The notes under the pieces: model-generated
Seen by the model: the letters and a program-made list of their open reading frames with translations, nothing else
What the model was told of the DNA's origin: nothing
The model's database searches: none
Shown: piece by piece, positions 19,323-30,040 of the stretch
Layout of the letters: each line of letters starts with the position of its first letter
Position numbering within the stretch: the stretch's first letter is position 1
NCBI GenBank assembly: GCA_008729055.1
Contig: SDUX01000007.1
Coordinates: 2,590,064-2,654,063, forward strand
From: Pyropia haitanensis
Lineage: Eukaryota > Rhodophyta > Bangiophyceae > Bangiales > Bangiaceae
Reading direction: 5' to 3'
DNA length: 64,000 bases
Made by a program: the position numbers and the translations under genes

Positions 19323-21816
19323 GAGTACCAGACTGAAGCTCAGCCCCGCGGCCCACCGGCTCGTATCTCGTTGATGACCTTCTGTGGTCCACCAGATCGC
19401 CACAAGAGCTGAGTCCCGGAGCACCGCTCCCTGACAGCCGACGACCGGCGCGTGGATGGGCTGGGTTACACCCGCATGGCCTCCCAGACAGAGCCACCGA
19501 GCCAGCTCCCCTGCCAGCCGGGCGCCATCTAGATTCGTGGCCCGGGACACTGCCCAGCACCGCCTCCGCCGCCGGCGACTACGTTGTACTGGCAAAGCGC
19601 CTTGGACTATGGGCCGGGCCGACCCCCCGTGGCCCACTGGCGTGAGGCCCTGACAAAAGAGATTTTAACACTCAGCCGCCGTCAAGGCGCGGCTGAGTTC
19701 CGGTTGGCCACGCTTGTTCGGAGGCGCGGCAACAGCAGGGGACACCACAGCTGCAGTGATGTGCCTATGGTTTTTCTTTCCCCTGCCGCGCCCCGTGGGT
19801 GGCGGGAGAGCGCGCGCCGGTGGCGCAGCGGGCGCCTCCGACGGTCGGTGGCGACCCGACGCGGGCGCGCCTGGTTGGCTCCCCGTGCCTCCGCGCCGCG
19901 CCGCCGCGGCTAGGGCTGCTGCCACGTTGGGCAGCCCGCCGGCCGGGCTGGCGGCTGATCCCTGTCGCGGCCGCGTGGACGCTGGGTCGCGCGGCGGTGG
20001 CCCCGGGCGGCGGGCGGCGGCACCTCCCAGCGAGGACGCGCGGTCGACCCATTCTCCACGCGCGCGCGGCCGTGACGCGGCCGTGGCGGGTGGTCGCGGC
20101 CGTCGCGCCCGCGCCGCGTGGCCCGTGGCCAACCCCGCGCACGCATCAGCCCGCTGCAGCCGTTGAGCTGGCACGATTGGCCGGTGCGCCGCCGCGCGAG
20201 GGCGCGGCCGGCAGCGCGCGCGGGCCCGCTGCCGGCCTGGCCGCGCGCGACACTGGGCCGACGGCCGCGCGGCGGCCGCATTGCCCCCGCGCGTCCGTTT
20301 TCAAACACTCAAACGGCCCCCGCGGCGGGGCCGCTCGCCGCTCGTCGCGGGGCGCGCGCGCGTCCCCGCCGCCGACGGCTGCCCCGGCCCCGACGACGGG
20401 TCCCCCTGACGTTCGCTTCGTTCACGAGCGCTCGGGTGCCGCGCAGCCGGCACCGTCGCGTCGGCGCCTCCATCCCGCGGCGCGACGGGCATCGGCGGCG
20501 CGCCGCGGGCGTCGACGTACCGGCGGGCGGCTCGCCGCACGGCAGAGGGGCGGCCTACGCGCCTCCCTCGTGGGGCGTCGACCAATGGCAGCGTGCCGCC
20601 GACTCCCCCCCCCCCCCCCGCGGCCCCCCCAGTGGGGTCCAGCTTCGTGCGTGACCGCTGCGGGCCGACCGGCCGCCGCGACTGGTGAGCCGCCGCCGCC
20701 GCGGCCGGCCGCCCTACGTAGGCGCCGCCGCCGCGCCGGTGCGCCGGTGGGCGGGCGCGGGGCGGGGGTGCCCTCGAGTGGGTGGCGGCGGCAGGCGCCG
20801 CCGCCGCGCGCGCCGCCCCCCCCCCACCGCCGCGCCGCTCGCTCGTCCGACAGCCCCGACGGCGGCCGCCACCGCACCCCGTCCGCGGCTGTAACGGGCG
20901 CGGCGGTGTCGTCGACGCGGCGGCGGGGGCGCCTCGACACGGCGGCGGCGGCGCCGACGACGGCCGGCCCATTCAGTGGCAAACGGGGGGGGCGGCGGCG
21001 GGCCGACGTTTGGCCAGTGACCGACGCCGGCCGTGGGGGCTCCTCCCCGCCCCACCCGCGGGCACCCTCCCGCCAGAGTTGACGTCCAGTGACCGCTGTG
21101 GAGCGCACGCCGCCCGTTGCGGAGCGCGGATTTTTCTTGCTTCCGCCCACAGGCTGTGTGGCCAGGGGGGGGAGGGGGGGGGGCCGTCTCGGACTCCCGC
21201 CGACCGCGTCTACGCGGCGCGCCCCGCCGGCGGCCACGCCGGCGGCCACCGCTTGTGGCTGGCGCGGCCTCCCTGTCGCGAGCGGCCGTCGGCGCCGGTG
21301 GGGTGGGCACAAGCGAGCCCCTCCCCCCCCCCCCCCGCTGCCGAGCGGCGCCGAGAGCGCACCGCGCCGTGTCCGCGACCCCGCCCCACGGCATCGCGGG
21401 GGCGTGTGCCGCGCCTGCCAGTTCCGCGCGGGACGCCGACACCTCCCCCCCCTCCCCCCACCAGGCGGGGAGGGGCGCGCGGCCGCCATCCGCTGCCAGA
21501 GCCCCCTGAGCGGGTGGGCGCGGCGGGAGCCACCACGCACCACACGCAACCAGCCGGGGGCGGGCAGGTCTTCTTAACTCGGCGGGCTCGGGGCGTGCCG
21601 CGACGCGGCGGCGGCCACCGTGCTGCTGCTGCTGCTGCGGCGCGTGTGGTCCTCGGCGTCGTCGTCGCGACCGCCACGACCGCTACGACCGCCACGCCCG
21701 GGGCGGCTGTCATCTCCACAGCGACCGCTTCCTGTCTGTACCACCCCCCCACCCCCCCTTCCCGCCCCGTGTGCACGCTGGCCGTCGCAGAAGGCGGTGT
21801 CAGTTCACCCCATCCT
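19323..21816. other. extremely GC-rich region without a supported gene
   Basis: From about 19790 to 21500 the sequence is so GC-rich that all frames on both strands stay open for hundreds of codons. None shows a recognisable fold or conserved motif. It may hold 5' exons or promoter DNA of the gene at 21817. Confidence 0.4.
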
Positions 21817-23625
21817 ATGGAGCACGTTGGGGCGGACGCGGTGGGGTGGGCCCCCCCCGCGGGGGCGCCGCGCAAGCCGCGGCCACCGCGGCTGGTCGGG
21901 GTGGCCGCGGCGGCGGCGGGCGGCGCCGTGCCGCCCGTCGACCGGACGCTATCGTCCATCTCGGTGGTGACGCCCTCGGGGAGCGTCGCGTCCTCCCAGT
22001 CCGCGTCCGCGTCGTCGTCCTTTGACGACGCCGCCGTGACGGTCGTGGTCCCCGACGTGGAACGGTGCCGCCCGCGGTCCCCGTCGGCCGCGTCGTCGGC
22101 ATCATCGGCGAGGCCATCCTCGCCACGGGCGCCCTCCTCGCGCGGCTCCGCCTCGTCGTCGCGGGCGTCGTCGGCATCGTCGGCATCGTCGCGGGCGTCC
22201 TCGTCGCGGCCGGCGCCCGTGGGGCGCGTCGCCGCCGCGGTGGACCGGCTGTCGCGGCTGGAAGCACCCGCCGACGCGGCCGACGCGGCGGCCGCGCCCG
22301 CCCTCTTCCCCTATGGCCCGCCGCTGACGGCCGCCGCGGGGCGGTGCGCGTCCGAGCTGGGGCCGTCCACCACCTCCTCCTCCTCCCTCCGCGTGCTGCC
22401 GCGGCCAAAGGTGTTTATCGCGCGCACCGCCGCGGCGGCGTCGGCGTCACGGGACAGCCGCGGCCGTGGCGGCGACGGCGGCGACGCGGACGGCGGCCGC
22501 CGCGTGTCGGTCGACAGCGGCAGCGGCGGCGCGGCGCCGTCGCGGCGGCCGCGGTCGCGCAAGCCGCGGGCCAGCCCCCGCGAGCCCGCGCGGGACCAGG
22601 CACTCGCCGTCCGCTGCGCGTCGACGCCGCGGCCGAGCGAGTCGGCAGCCGGCGGCGGCGGCGGCGGGGCGCCCAACCGGCGGCTGCTGCGGCCCGGCGA
22701 CGACTTTGGCGCGCTCCTCGCCGGCCGCGTGTCGCTCCTCGAGCCGGTCGTTGTCGTCGCGCCCGACTTGGACCGCGCCGTCACGGTGCTCGCGGGCGAC
22801 GACGACGCGTCGTTTTCGGGGCTCCCGCCGTCGGCGTCGGCGTTTGCGGGCGTGGGGCCGCCGTTTGCTGGCGGCGGTGGTGGCGTCGGCGGCGGCGGCG
22901 CCGCCGCCGCCGCCGCCGCTGCCGCCGCGCCCGTCGCGGGCTCCCCGTCCTGGGCGAGCGGCCGCCTACCACCGCGGCGGCCGCCAAGTGGCGTCAGCGT
23001 CGGCGGCGGCGGTGGCGGCGGGGCAGCCGCGGCGGCGGCGGCCGCGCCTACGTGGGCTCGCCCCGCCCACCAGTGGGGCGGCGGCTGGGGCGGCGGCGGC
23101 CGCGGCGGCGGCGGCGACAGCAGCAGCAGTGCCGCCCGGCGGGTCATGTCGGCAATGGAGCCGGCGCACCTGCCGGTCCGCCCCGCGCGGAGCGCCCCCC
23201 CCGCGCCCGGCGCGCGGGGCGGCATGGCGGGCGCCGCGGCGGCGGCGGCGGCCGCCGCCGCCGGCCGCCCCACCGCGCTCGTGCCCGTCGACCGGCCCGT
23301 CGGGGGCGGGGGCGGGGGCGGGGCGGCCAAGCGCGGCGGCGGCGTGCCCCTCCGCTGGCGCACCCGCCGCAAGAGCACCGTCGGCGGCGGGAACGAGTGG
23401 CTGCGGTCGGCCGAGGAGGCGGCCGCCGCCGCGGCGGCGGCGGCGCTCGTGGCCGGCGGCGCGGATGGCGCCGGCGGTGGGGGTGGGGGGGGCGCCGGCC
23501 GGGCGGTCCTCACCGGCGACAGCGAGCGGCCGGCGTTTGCGGGCGGCGGCGCGCCGCGGCGGGGGCACCCGGTCCTCCGCGCGGTGGCGGGCATCTTTGG
23601 ATGGCGGCGGCGGCACCACCCGTGA
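21817..23625 (+). CDS. low-complexity Ser/Ala/Gly-rich protein, function unknown
   Basis: 602 codons from the ATG at 21817 (MEHVGADAVGWAPPAGAPRK) to a stop at 23623-23625, uninterrupted. What can be seen: a Ser/Ala-rich stretch at about residues 65-145 with acidic patches (FDDAAVTVVVPDVERC), a middle with some ordered-looking sequence (RVLPRPKVFIARTAAAASAS; LRPGDDFGALLAGRVSLLEP; LEPVVVVAPDLDRAVTVLAG), Gly- and Ala-runs, and a basic end (RAVAGIFGWRRRHHP). No family was recognised. The frame is open further upstream, but that part is Arg/Pro/Gly-rich and less protein-like. The start is therefore a choice, and a spliced 5' exon is possible. Confidence 0.5.
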   Translation: MEHVGADAVGWAPPAGAPRKPRPPRLVGVAAAAAGGAVPPVDRTLSSISVVTPSGSVASSQSASASSSFDDAAVTVVVPDVERCRPRSPSAASSASSARPSSPRAPSSRGSASSSRASSASSASSRASSSRPAPVGRVAAAVDRLSRLEAPADAADAAAAPALFPYGPPLTAAAGRCASELGPSTTSSSSLRVLPRPKVFIARTAAAASASRDSRGRGGDGGDADGGRRVSVDSGSGGAAPSRRPRSRKPRASPREPARDQALAVRCASTPRPSESAAGGGGGGAPNRRLLRPGDDFGALLAGRVSLLEPVVVVAPDLDRAVTVLAGDDDASFSGLPPSASAFAGVGPPFAGGGGGVGGGGAAAAAAAAAAPVAGSPSWASGRLPPRRPPSGVSVGGGGGGGAAAAAAAAPTWARPAHQWGGGWGGGGRGGGGDSSSSAARRVMSAMEPAHLPVRPARSAPPAPGARGGMAGAAAAAAAAAAGRPTALVPVDRPVGGGGGGGAAKRGGGVPLRWRTRRKSTVGGGNEWLRSAEEAAAAAAAAALVAGGADGAGGGGGGGAGRAVLTGDSERPAFAGGGAPRRGHPVLRAVAGIFGWRRRHHP

Positions 23626-24278
23626 GCGGCGCCGCCCCGCCACGGTGGGCGCCGCGGCGCCGCGTGGGCCGGCCGCCCGTGTACAGCAACACCCACTTCC
23701 TTCCTTGTCTTGTTTTTTCTTCCTTAGACCTGCCGGTCGGGGGCACCGGCGGGAGGGCTTTTTGCATTCCGTTTCCGCCTCGTGTGTGGTATGTACCCTG
23801 CCCCGGGGAGGGCGGGCAGGAGGGCCGACGGCGGCCGCCTCGTGGCTTGTGTGTTACCCTGCAACGTGGAGGGCGGGCAGGAGGGCCGGCGGGCGCAGCC
23901 CCGCCGCTGCCACGGTGTCATGGATAGGACACGCACAACCAAGCCACCAGGAAAGAGCATCCAACGGTCACGGGTTTCCAACACCGCCTCGCCGCCGCCA
24001 TTCCCGCGCAGCGCACCACCACGCTGCCTGGGCGCGTCGAAACACGCTCGCGCCGCCGCCACCGAGGCACCCCTCACGGGCAGGCGGCCGTCGCCGTCAT
24101 GACCGCCGCCCCCCCCCCTTTCAGCCCCGCTCTCAACCCCCCCCTTGAGCCCCCCCCCGCTCAACCCCCCCCTGGAGCCCGCCCACGTTGCGGGTGCCCC
24201 GCGGGCGACTCCCCCCTCCCCACGCCGCACCACCCCCCCTTCCCTGCACACGCGCGAGCGAGCGCGCGACGGGGGCGC
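23626..24278. other. intergenic between the low-complexity gene and LTO1
   Basis: Contains two direct copies of a unit with GAGGGCGGGCAGGAGGGCCG (about 23812-23832 and 23869-23890), C-rich runs at 24105-24230, and no supported gene. Confidence 0.45.
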
Positions 24279-25404
24279 TCAAAACGCGTCCGCGTCGGCC
24301 CCCCCGTCGGTGACGCGGCGGGCCCACGGGTAGCGGCACGGCGGGGAGCGGGTGGCGGCGGCGACGAGCGCGGCGGCGGTGCGGAAGGGCCGCCGCGCGG
24401 CGGCGACGGCGGCGGCCACGTCGGCGGTGGGGGCGCCGGGGGTGGGCGCCGGGGTGATGGTCGCGACCGCGGCGGTCGCGCCCGCCGCCGCCGCAGACGC
24501 GCTAATGACCGCCCGCAGGGCGCTGCGTGGGTAAAGCGGTGGAGAGGGAGAGCAGCGGCGGAGGGGGGTCGCAAGCGAGGAAGGGGGGTCGTAAGCGGGG
24601 AAGGGTGGGAGGTCCATGATGGTGTACGGGTCGTAGGGGGATGAAGAACGCTCCACAACAGGCAGAAGCAGGCACGACACGGGAAAAGCAGGGCACCCCG
24701 TCCAGGCGGAGAGACGCATGCGAGTTAGTACCCTATAAGGCCAGCAACGAAAGCGGCCACGCCCGCCCCTCGGTTGGCCGCCGGCGAGGGGAGGTGGGCA
24801 GAGGGGAGGGGGAACGACGCGTACCGTGGGGGCAGGCTGTCCACCATGGACGCCCACAGGGCGGTGGCGCCCCTGTGGGGTAAAAAGCGGGAGAGGGTGC
24901 CGGGGGTGACAGCAACGGCAATGGTAGGGGCGGAGGGGGGAGAGCGCACAAGGGGAGGAGGGGGGGGGGAGAGGGGAGAGGGAAGAGGCGGGGGAGAGGG
25001 AGAGCGGGGGCGATGGAGGGAGCAACGCAAACGCCGCGAACAACGGGGTCATCCAAAGCGACCGCGCCGACGTCAGAGGTGAGCACGCCGGTCGCACAGA
25101 CGCGTCAACGCGGCGGCGGCGTGCCGACCACGGCCGGCGCACACGATGCGCTTGCCGCCGCCCGCGGCGGCCGGTCACGCCCCCCCCGCGGCGGCCGCGC
25201 GGCCGCACCCCGGTCGACGGCGTACGCGTAAAAAAAAGCCTCCTTGGACAGGTCCGACCCCGCGGTCCACCCGGCGGCGGCGCCCTCGGCGGCGCCCGCG
25301 ACGGCCGCGTCGGCGGCGGCCGCCGCGGCGGCCGCCGCCGCGGCGGCCGCCTCCACGTGCAGCAGCGAGTCAAACGCGTCGGAGAGGTCCGCGTCGGCCA
25401 CCAT
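24279..25404 (-). CDS. LTO1: LTO1 / ORAOV1 homologue (Fe-S adaptor for ABCE1), two exons
   Basis: Exon 1 is 25226-25404, exon 2 is 24279-24522, and the intron (GTACGC...ACGCAG, 703 bp) is phase 2. The spliced product is 140 residues; human LTO1 is 137. With Yae1, Lto1 recruits ABCE1/Rli1 to the cytosolic Fe-S assembly machinery. The N-terminus DAFDSLLHVE matches the family start (D-x-F-D-...-E). The deca-GX3 pattern is mostly Ala here, but GAAEGAAAGWTAG aligns ungapped with the human G-x3-G-x3-G-x3-G block, and the Tyr of AFFYA falls where human has Y in GCYQGF. Exon 2 ends with AAARRPFRTAAALVAAA, matching the R-x-K-F-K helix of the family. Identification rests on alignment by eye. Confidence 0.78.
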
Positions 25405-25956
25405 CACACAGAGGTGTGGTGGCAGTCTCTGGGGGGGGGGGGAGGGGGGGTGCGGGACGCGGGAGTGGGGGACGGGGGCGGCGGGGGGATGAGGCTGCCC
25501 AGCGTGGGGGGGAGGGGGAGGGGGGGGGGGGGACGGCGGTGGCAAGACGACCGCGACCGCAACGTGCTTGGTGCAGGACACGGCGGGCGTCTTGGTGACC
25601 CTTGACGCCACGTTGCAAGGGTTCGAAGTCAGAGATCCCGTTGAGACTTGCGTCCTCAAAATTCCAATCCAGCGCGTTGCGCAGCGCTCTCGGGTGACGT
25701 GCAAGAGCCCCGAGGCCGCATCGTCTGCAACGAACGGGTGTGCCACCGCAGCAGTCGTAGCGCGGCGACGGCCCTCCCCCCCCCGACGCGTCCCGCAGCG
25801 CCGCCAGACATCCCATCCACACGCTCGCCCTGTTCGTTGTACCTACCGCTCGGTGCGCCGCTGCCCCCCCTCCCCCCGCATCTCGCGCCCCCGTCCCTTC
25901 CCCGTCCGTGCTCTTCCCCCCCCGGCCACCCGCGCCCAGCCCGACCCCGCCACACC
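25405..25956. promoter_or_regulatory. shared divergent promoter region
   Basis: 552 bp between the LTO1 start (minus) and the Ala-rich gene start (plus). It has G-rich runs on the LTO1 side (25430-25530), a less biased middle (25560-25740) and a pyrimidine-rich leader before 25957. No TATA box is evident. Confidence 0.4.
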
Positions 25957-26547
25957 ATGGAAGACGCGGGCGACGAGCCGGACCGGCTGCCCGCCCACGA
26001 CACGGCCGTCACGGCGGCGCGGGCGGCCAAGGCGGCCTACGCCGCCGCCGCGGGCGACGCGCGCGCCGCCGCCCTCGACGCGGCCGTCCCGCCCGCCGCC
26101 GCCGCGGCCGCCGCCGCGCTCGCGCGGCCGGCCTTCCTCGCGGGCGCCGCCGCCGCCGCCGCCGCCGTCGCCGCGGCTGCCGGGGGTGCCAGCCCGACGG
26201 AGGGGGGGCCGCCCGCCAGAGGCGGGGGCACCCCGCCGCTGCCCGCGGTGGCCGCCGCCGCGGCGGCGTTGACCGCCGCCGTTGGTGGGTGGACGACGGC
26301 CGGCGCGGGCGGCGGCGGCGACGCGGTCGCCGCCGCCGTGGACGGGGTGGTGGCGGCGCTGGGGGGGACGCCGCCGTCGCGCGGCTGGCGGGGGGGGTGC
26401 CGATGGTCGCCGCCGCCGCCGCCCCGCCGTTGGCGGCCGGTGCGGCGGCGCCCGCGGGGGTGGGGGGGGGGGCTGCTGCGGGGGGGGGGGGGGCTGTGGC
26501 GCGGACGGCGGCGGGGAGGCGGCGGCCCCTGCAGAGGTTGTTGGTAG
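25957..26547 (+). CDS. Ala-rich protein, possible YAE1-like partner of LTO1
   Basis: Starts at CACACCATGG after a pyrimidine-rich leader. Residues about 27-72 (KAAYAAAAGDARAAALDAAV and onward) align without gaps to the Yae1 deca-GX3 domain, with Ala in place of most Gly and matches at K, Y, the basic residue, L and the F/V position. Because Ala-rich sequence matches Gly/Ala repeats easily, this is weak on its own. The divergent position next to LTO1 raises it. As read, the frame turns into Arg/Pro/Gly sequence after a G7 run (26361-26367) and stops at 26547. One extra G there, and one more in the G runs near 26465-26500, would give a smoother Ala/Gly-rich end at about 26710. Confidence 0.45.
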   Translation: MEDAGDEPDRLPAHDTAVTAARAAKAAYAAAAGDARAAALDAAVPPAAAAAAAALARPAFLAGAAAAAAAVAAAAGGASPTEGGPPARGGGTPPLPAVAAAAAALTAAVGGWTTAGAGGGGDAVAAAVDGVVAALGGTPPSRGWRGGCRWSPPPPPRRWRPVRRRPRGWGGGLLRGGGGLWRGRRRGGGGPCRGCW

Positions 26548-27043
26548 GGAAGCGGGGGGCGCCTGCGGTGGGGGCGCCTGTGGGGACGGCGCCTGCGGTG
26601 AGGGCGGCGGCGACGCGGCGGCGCGGGCGGCAGGCGGTGGCGGCGAGGGGGCGCCGCCCGCTGCCACGGGCGGCTGCTGCGGCGGGGGGGCGGCACCCGC
26701 GGCGGCCTGAGGCGGCCTCCCGCCGGCGTCGGTGCCAAAGCCCTGCGGCGCCACCTCGGCAGTGTGTCCGCCAGACGGCCTGGGACCGGGTCGCAGAGCG
26801 GGCCGGGGGCGCACACTGCAAAGAAAGAGGACACGAAAAAAAGGCGATGAGCCATTCGGGGCGCGGCTCCGCCCGCTGTGACCTACGCGCCCACCCGCCG
26901 TTGGCGTATCCATCCCAGTCCAGTGCTCCCCCGCCGCCCGAAACACGGGTCTAGGTGAAGAGTGCCGACCGCCGCGGCCAACAAACAAGGGGATACAACG
27001 CCATGCGGTCAGAGGTCGGGCGCCACGGCTGCGGGGGGGTCGG

Positions 27044-29182
27044 TCACCCGGGGGCCATCGCGTCCGCGCCGCCGTCGAGCTCAGCCACCGCCCCACCGCC
27101 CACCCCCCCTGGTCGTGGCGCCGCCAGCCGGCCAATGCCCGCCGCGAGCGTGGCGGCGGGCCCCTCGCCGAGGCGGCGGCGGACAACCTCGACGGGGAGC
27201 GCGTCGAGCTGGGTGAGCCCACCGGGGAGCACGCCCAGCGCGCGGGCCGCGTAGTCGGGAGCCGACGCCAGCGGGTTGCCCTCGAGGTAGATGGTGGCCA
27301 GGTGGGGGCACGACACGGCCAGGGTAGCCAGGTTGTCAAAACAGGACAGGCGGTTGTTGTTGACCCAAAACTCGCGCAGGTTGACCAGCGCCTCCAGGTC
27401 GCTAATCCGCTCGATGCGGTTGCTGCCCACGTCAAGGGTATGTAATTGTGTCTATGGGGACGCCAACGGGGGCCGCGCGGACGTGCGTGTGAGCAGTAGG
27501 AAAGAGCACGCGAGACACAACAACAACTGGCGCAAAGGAACCTTGAGTACTCGGAAAATTGCAGGGCACCGAGAGTACCAAGCTGGACCTCCGTTGTTCT
27601 TGGTCCAGCTCGGGTTCGGCAACCGATGCGCCCAACAAGAGAGCGACCTTCGACGAGCACCCTCACGCACTCACGCACAGAAAACTGCCTCGCGAAACGT
27701 ACCAGATGGCCAATGCCCTCCAAGCTCGTCAGACCATTGTGGCTGACATACAGCTCCCGCAGACCTACGACGGGTGCCAGCCCCACGCCCAGCGTGGTCA
27801 GGCGGTTGGACTGAAGACCGAGCTGCTGCAGATTGGGCACCGCGTCCAAGCCGTTCAGTGAGCCAATCTTGTTGCGCCCCAGCCACAGGGACGTGAGGGC
27901 GGGCACGCCAGACAAGTTGTCAATCTCCTGCACGGGCGAGTGAGCAGAGTCCACCAAAGAGCCGGGCCCAGTGGGATCAGCGGACAAGACGGCCCCACAC
28001 AAGACAAAGAGCAACGCAGGTCAGCATCGGTCCAGGCGTAGCAGCACACACCAGTGACTGAACAAACAGAAAGAGAAAAAGCAAGACAGGTCCGGCGCGC
28101 CCCCAGGGTAGCGACCGGACGGAAGAGCCCACTCAACATACACGCAGTCTGTTGTCACCCAGCTCCAGCAGCTGCAGCGCGGCCAGCCGTAACCCGCGCG
28201 CCCGCGAAACCTTATTGCGTATCAAGTAGAGCTCCCGCAGAGATGGCAATACGGTCGTGTCGGGAAAGGCCGACAGGCTCTTGATGGAGTTGAAGGACAG
28301 GTCTAGCACCTGCAGCGCCGCCGCGTTTGGGAACGCCTCGGCCGTCACGACGGTAAGGGCGTTGAGGTACAGGTCCAGGTGGGTGAGGGCGGGGTAGGGC
28401 AGCGGCGGGAGCGACGAAATGGCGTTTTGTCGCAGGCTGAGCACCCGCAGCGCGGGCAGGGCGGGGGGGGGGGTGATGCTAGTGATGCGGTTGTTGGTGC
28501 AGTCGAGCTCCTGACGTGGGCCAGGGCACCCAGGAGCGCGGCAGAGGGGGGCCACCACATGACAACACAGTCGACACAGGGCCATCGGTCAGCAAGCTGC
28601 CTCTGCAAGTACACGCTGCTGCACGCCGTAGAGCGAGAGGGCATGCCACAGCACCATTGCAACCAGACACCACAAACAGGGCAACAGACAAAACGATGAC
28701 CGTCCCGCAATCAACAAGCGCACGCACGGGGAGCCCGCCGTCGCCACGCTTACCTCGACCGTCGCGGGCAGGGTGTAGCCAACACCAAGCCCGCCCGTTG
28801 GCTCATGGGACATATCCACCACCGTCACAGGCGTGCCGTCGCCCGCCTCGGAAGAGCCGCTGTCATCGTTCGGCGGCGTCGCTCGCGGCGACGCACCTGG
28901 CTCCGCGGCCGCCGCCGTCGCCGCCGACGCGCCACCGCTACCATCGCCGCCGGCGCCGACGCCAGACGGGTCCACCGCCATGGGGGCCCCACTGGCAACG
29001 GCAGCGCTGCTGTCCACCGCTGGCGAGGCGGCAACCGACACGGGAGCGGCCGCCTTTCCCAGTGGCCCGCCGCCGGCGTCCATGTCATCCATCGCGGTGT
29101 CGCCCACATCGGCGGCGGCGCCAGAAACAGCCTCAGCTTCCGCCGCTTCGGGCCTACCATCGGGTGGGCTGCCGTCGTCCAT
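27044..29182 (-). CDS. PPP1R7: SDS22 / PPP1R7, leucine-rich-repeat regulator of protein phosphatase 1, four exons
   Basis: Exons 28754-29182, 28142-28510, 27703-27927, 27044-27451. Introns are GTAAGC...CAG, GTATGT...GCAG and GTACGT...ATAG, all phase 0, giving 475 residues. Sds22 binds PP1 catalytic subunit and controls its maturation and mitotic role. Exon 1 (143 residues) is an acidic, Ser/Ala-rich extension of no known fold. Exons 2-4 are tandem 22-residue SDS22-type LRRs: LSLRQNAISSLPPLPYP, LDLSFNSIKSL, LYLIRNKVSRA, LWLGRNKIGSLNGL, LYVSHNGLTSLEGIGHL, LDVGSNRIERISDLEALVNL, then the LRR-cap EFWVNNNRL and YLEGNPLASAPDYAARA. Exon joins fall exactly between repeats. The extension is much longer than in animal or yeast SDS22. 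Confidence 0.92.
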
Positions 29183-30040
29183 CGCCAGCGTACGCGCCGC
29201 AGCCACGGCCACCGTCGCCACCGCTGCTGGTGCGGAAGATCGATCCCTTGCAGTCAGTTGAGGGGGAGGGACCTGAAAGAAGAGGGGTGTGTCGGTCGAA
29301 CAGCATTGCGCCCGCACTCGAGGCCAACATGTTCGAGTACTCGCGTACTCGAACGAGTTTGATCACGGCATGCAAATCGGTACTCCTCCGTCGAAATTGT
29401 TGGAAGAACTGCACCAAAGGACAGCAAAATACCGTGCCTATCGTCTCGCGAAGGCTGGCAGGGAGATAGAACCCCTTCCTGCTGTCCGTCTGCTCTTCTC
29501 TGCCCACGACCATACACCCAGCTTTCAGGCAGACCTGCAGGTCTCATACAAACAATGCGTACGCCTCGCACACTCTGGTCTACACGCTCCAGCTCAAAAA
29601 ATGGGGTAAGTAATTAGCCAATGGACGGGTACTCGTCGCTCGAGACTAATGGGGTGGGTTTCCACAACGAAGGTCACACGAGTGCTTCTCTTTTTTTGTT
29701 TTTTATAGCTTTGCTTGCACCACACCAAGCGGACGTCACCCCACGCGCACAACCGCCGCATACAAGCATCACACGCAGGGCAAAGACCACAAAAAACAAC
29801 CGTCGATGACTCAGACCACACGGACAGTGACTTGTAACCAAACCACACAGAACACGCACAAGCGGCAATCCCAGAAAGCGCGCACCCGGACACGGACATT
29901 GACTTGTACCAGCAATGAATCCATCCCGTACTCGTACACAGGAGACGTCCCAAGCAGAGCGCATCCCTTGAACAAGCACGGCCCTCCCCGCGTGTCCATC
30001 GACAGTGGCCGCACACTCAACCCCAAACAGCAACCACCCC
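29183..30040. promoter_or_regulatory. intergenic, SDS22 upstream region with a perfect palindrome
   Basis: 858 bp between the TFIIB stop and the SDS22 start, both on the minus strand. At 29331-29354 GTTCGAGTAC-TCGC-GTACTCGAAC is a perfect 10-bp inverted repeat, 150 bp upstream of the SDS22 ATG. The rest is of ordinary composition with no gene. Confidence 0.5.

Noticed and set aside
19790..21816. Long open frames of 200-400 codons on both strands
   Set aside because: Arg/Pro/Gly/Ala composition, overlapping in all frames, no conserved motif. This is expected from the GC content.
25600..25640. Possible tRNA B-box (GGGTTCGAAGTC)
   Set aside because: Does not fit GGTTCGANTCC and no stems form around it.
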